Shown: positions 5,024 to 5,271 of the stretch, one piece after another | Numbering within the stretch: the stretch's first letter is position 1 | Layout: every line of letters begins with the position of its first letter | NCBI GenBank assembly: GCA_015494375.1 | Contig: WGBL01000403.1 | Location: 1 to 5,271, forward strand | Source: Hyphomicrobiales bacterium | Lineage (GTDB): Bacteria; Pseudomonadota; Alphaproteobacteria; Rhizobiales; S144-23 | Length of the DNA: 5,271 bases | Direction of reading: 5' to 3' | Program-made: the position numbers and the translations under genes | The notes under the pieces: model-generated | What the model saw: only the letters and a program-made list of their open reading frames with translations | The model's database searches: none | Told to the model about the DNA's origin: nothing

Positions 5024-5271
5024 ATGAGCGACCTTGAGGCTCCGGCCAGGCGGCCGGCCGATCCGCGCTTTTCGTCGGGCCCCTGTGTCAAGCGGCCCGG
5101 CTGGTCTCCGGAACATCTCGCAAAAGCCGTATTGGGGCGCTCCCACCGCGCCGAGGCGGGGCGGGCGCGGCTTCGGCGTGCCATCACCGAGACACATGCG
5201 CTCCTCGAGCTTCCCGCAGACTATCGCCTCGCCATTCTGCCCGCATCGGACACGGGCGCCTTCGAGGCCGC
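5024..5271 (+). CDS. serC: Phosphoserine aminotransferase, N-terminal part (3' end outside window)
   Basis: Only 82 codons are inside the window; the family is usually about 370-390 residues. The enzyme is PLP-dependent and converts 3-phosphohydroxypyruvate with glutamate to O-phosphoserine in cytoplasmic serine synthesis; many members also serve pyridoxal phosphate synthesis. Diagnostic N-terminal segments are ADPRFSSGPCVKRPGW (12-27), LGRSHRAEAGRARL (38-51) and ADYRLAILPASDTGAFEA (65-82). The last is the approach to the PLP-binding region. These match the alphaproteobacterial/Methanosarcina-type SerC rather than the E. coli type. The PLP lysine and most of the fold lie beyond the window. 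The start is supported by GGAAGGA. The 242-base gap, repeats and candidate promoter suggest a transcription unit separate from accBC. In many relatives serA follows; that cannot be checked here. Confidence 0.92.
   Translation, partial: MSDLEAPARRPADPRFSSGPCVKRPGWSPEHLAKAVLGRSHRAEAGRARLRRAITETHALLELPADYRLAILPASDTGAFEA

Noticed and set aside
4739..5197. Minus-strand frame with a nine-residue repeat between accC and serC
   Set aside because: The repeat peptide arises from the 27-bp DNA repeat, and the frame overlaps the ends of accC and serC on the opposite strand.

Overview
The window looks like chromosomal DNA from a GC-rich alphaproteobacterium, probably near Rhizobiales/Hyphomicrobiales. 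I base this on three things: the third-position-GC coding style, the gene order (M48-TPR protease, DsbA-family protein, aroQ, accB, accC), and a SerC of the alphaproteobacterial/Methanosarcina-like subtype (N-terminal PRFSSGPC and LGRSHRAEAG). The assignment comes from recognised protein families and gene order, not from a database search.

All genes lie on the + strand. From left to right: (1) the 3' part of an M48-type periplasmic metalloprotease gene, of which only the C-terminal TPR region is visible (2-790); (2) a membrane-anchored DsbA/ScsC-like thioredoxin-fold protein with a CGFC active site (1076-2014); (3) aroQ, type II 3-dehydroquinate dehydratase (2194-2640); (4) accB, the biotin carboxyl carrier protein of acetyl-CoA carboxylase (2861-3436); (5) accC, biotin carboxylase (3441-4781), four bases after accB; (6) the first 82 codons of serC, phosphoserine aminotransferase, cut by the window end (5024-5271). 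The first two products act in envelope protein quality control and disulfide chemistry. aroQ belongs to the shikimate pathway. accB and accC encode two subunits of the enzyme that commits carbon to fatty acid synthesis. serC makes phosphoserine for serine synthesis.

The genes themselves are ordinary and intact apart from the two cut by the window edges. The unusual part is the DNA between them. The gaps 791-1075, 2641-2860 and 4782-5023 each carry clear short tandem repeats with different units (about 18 bp G-rich, 18 bp, 17 bp, a 16/25-bp composite, and 27 bp). The gap 2015-2193 carries a strong hairpin and a minimal 9-bp duplication. A few 9-12-base words recur between gaps, which hints at a dispersed intergenic repeat family that has been locally amplified. 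I saw no CRISPR array, tRNA, rRNA, transposase, or recognisable new multi-gene system.
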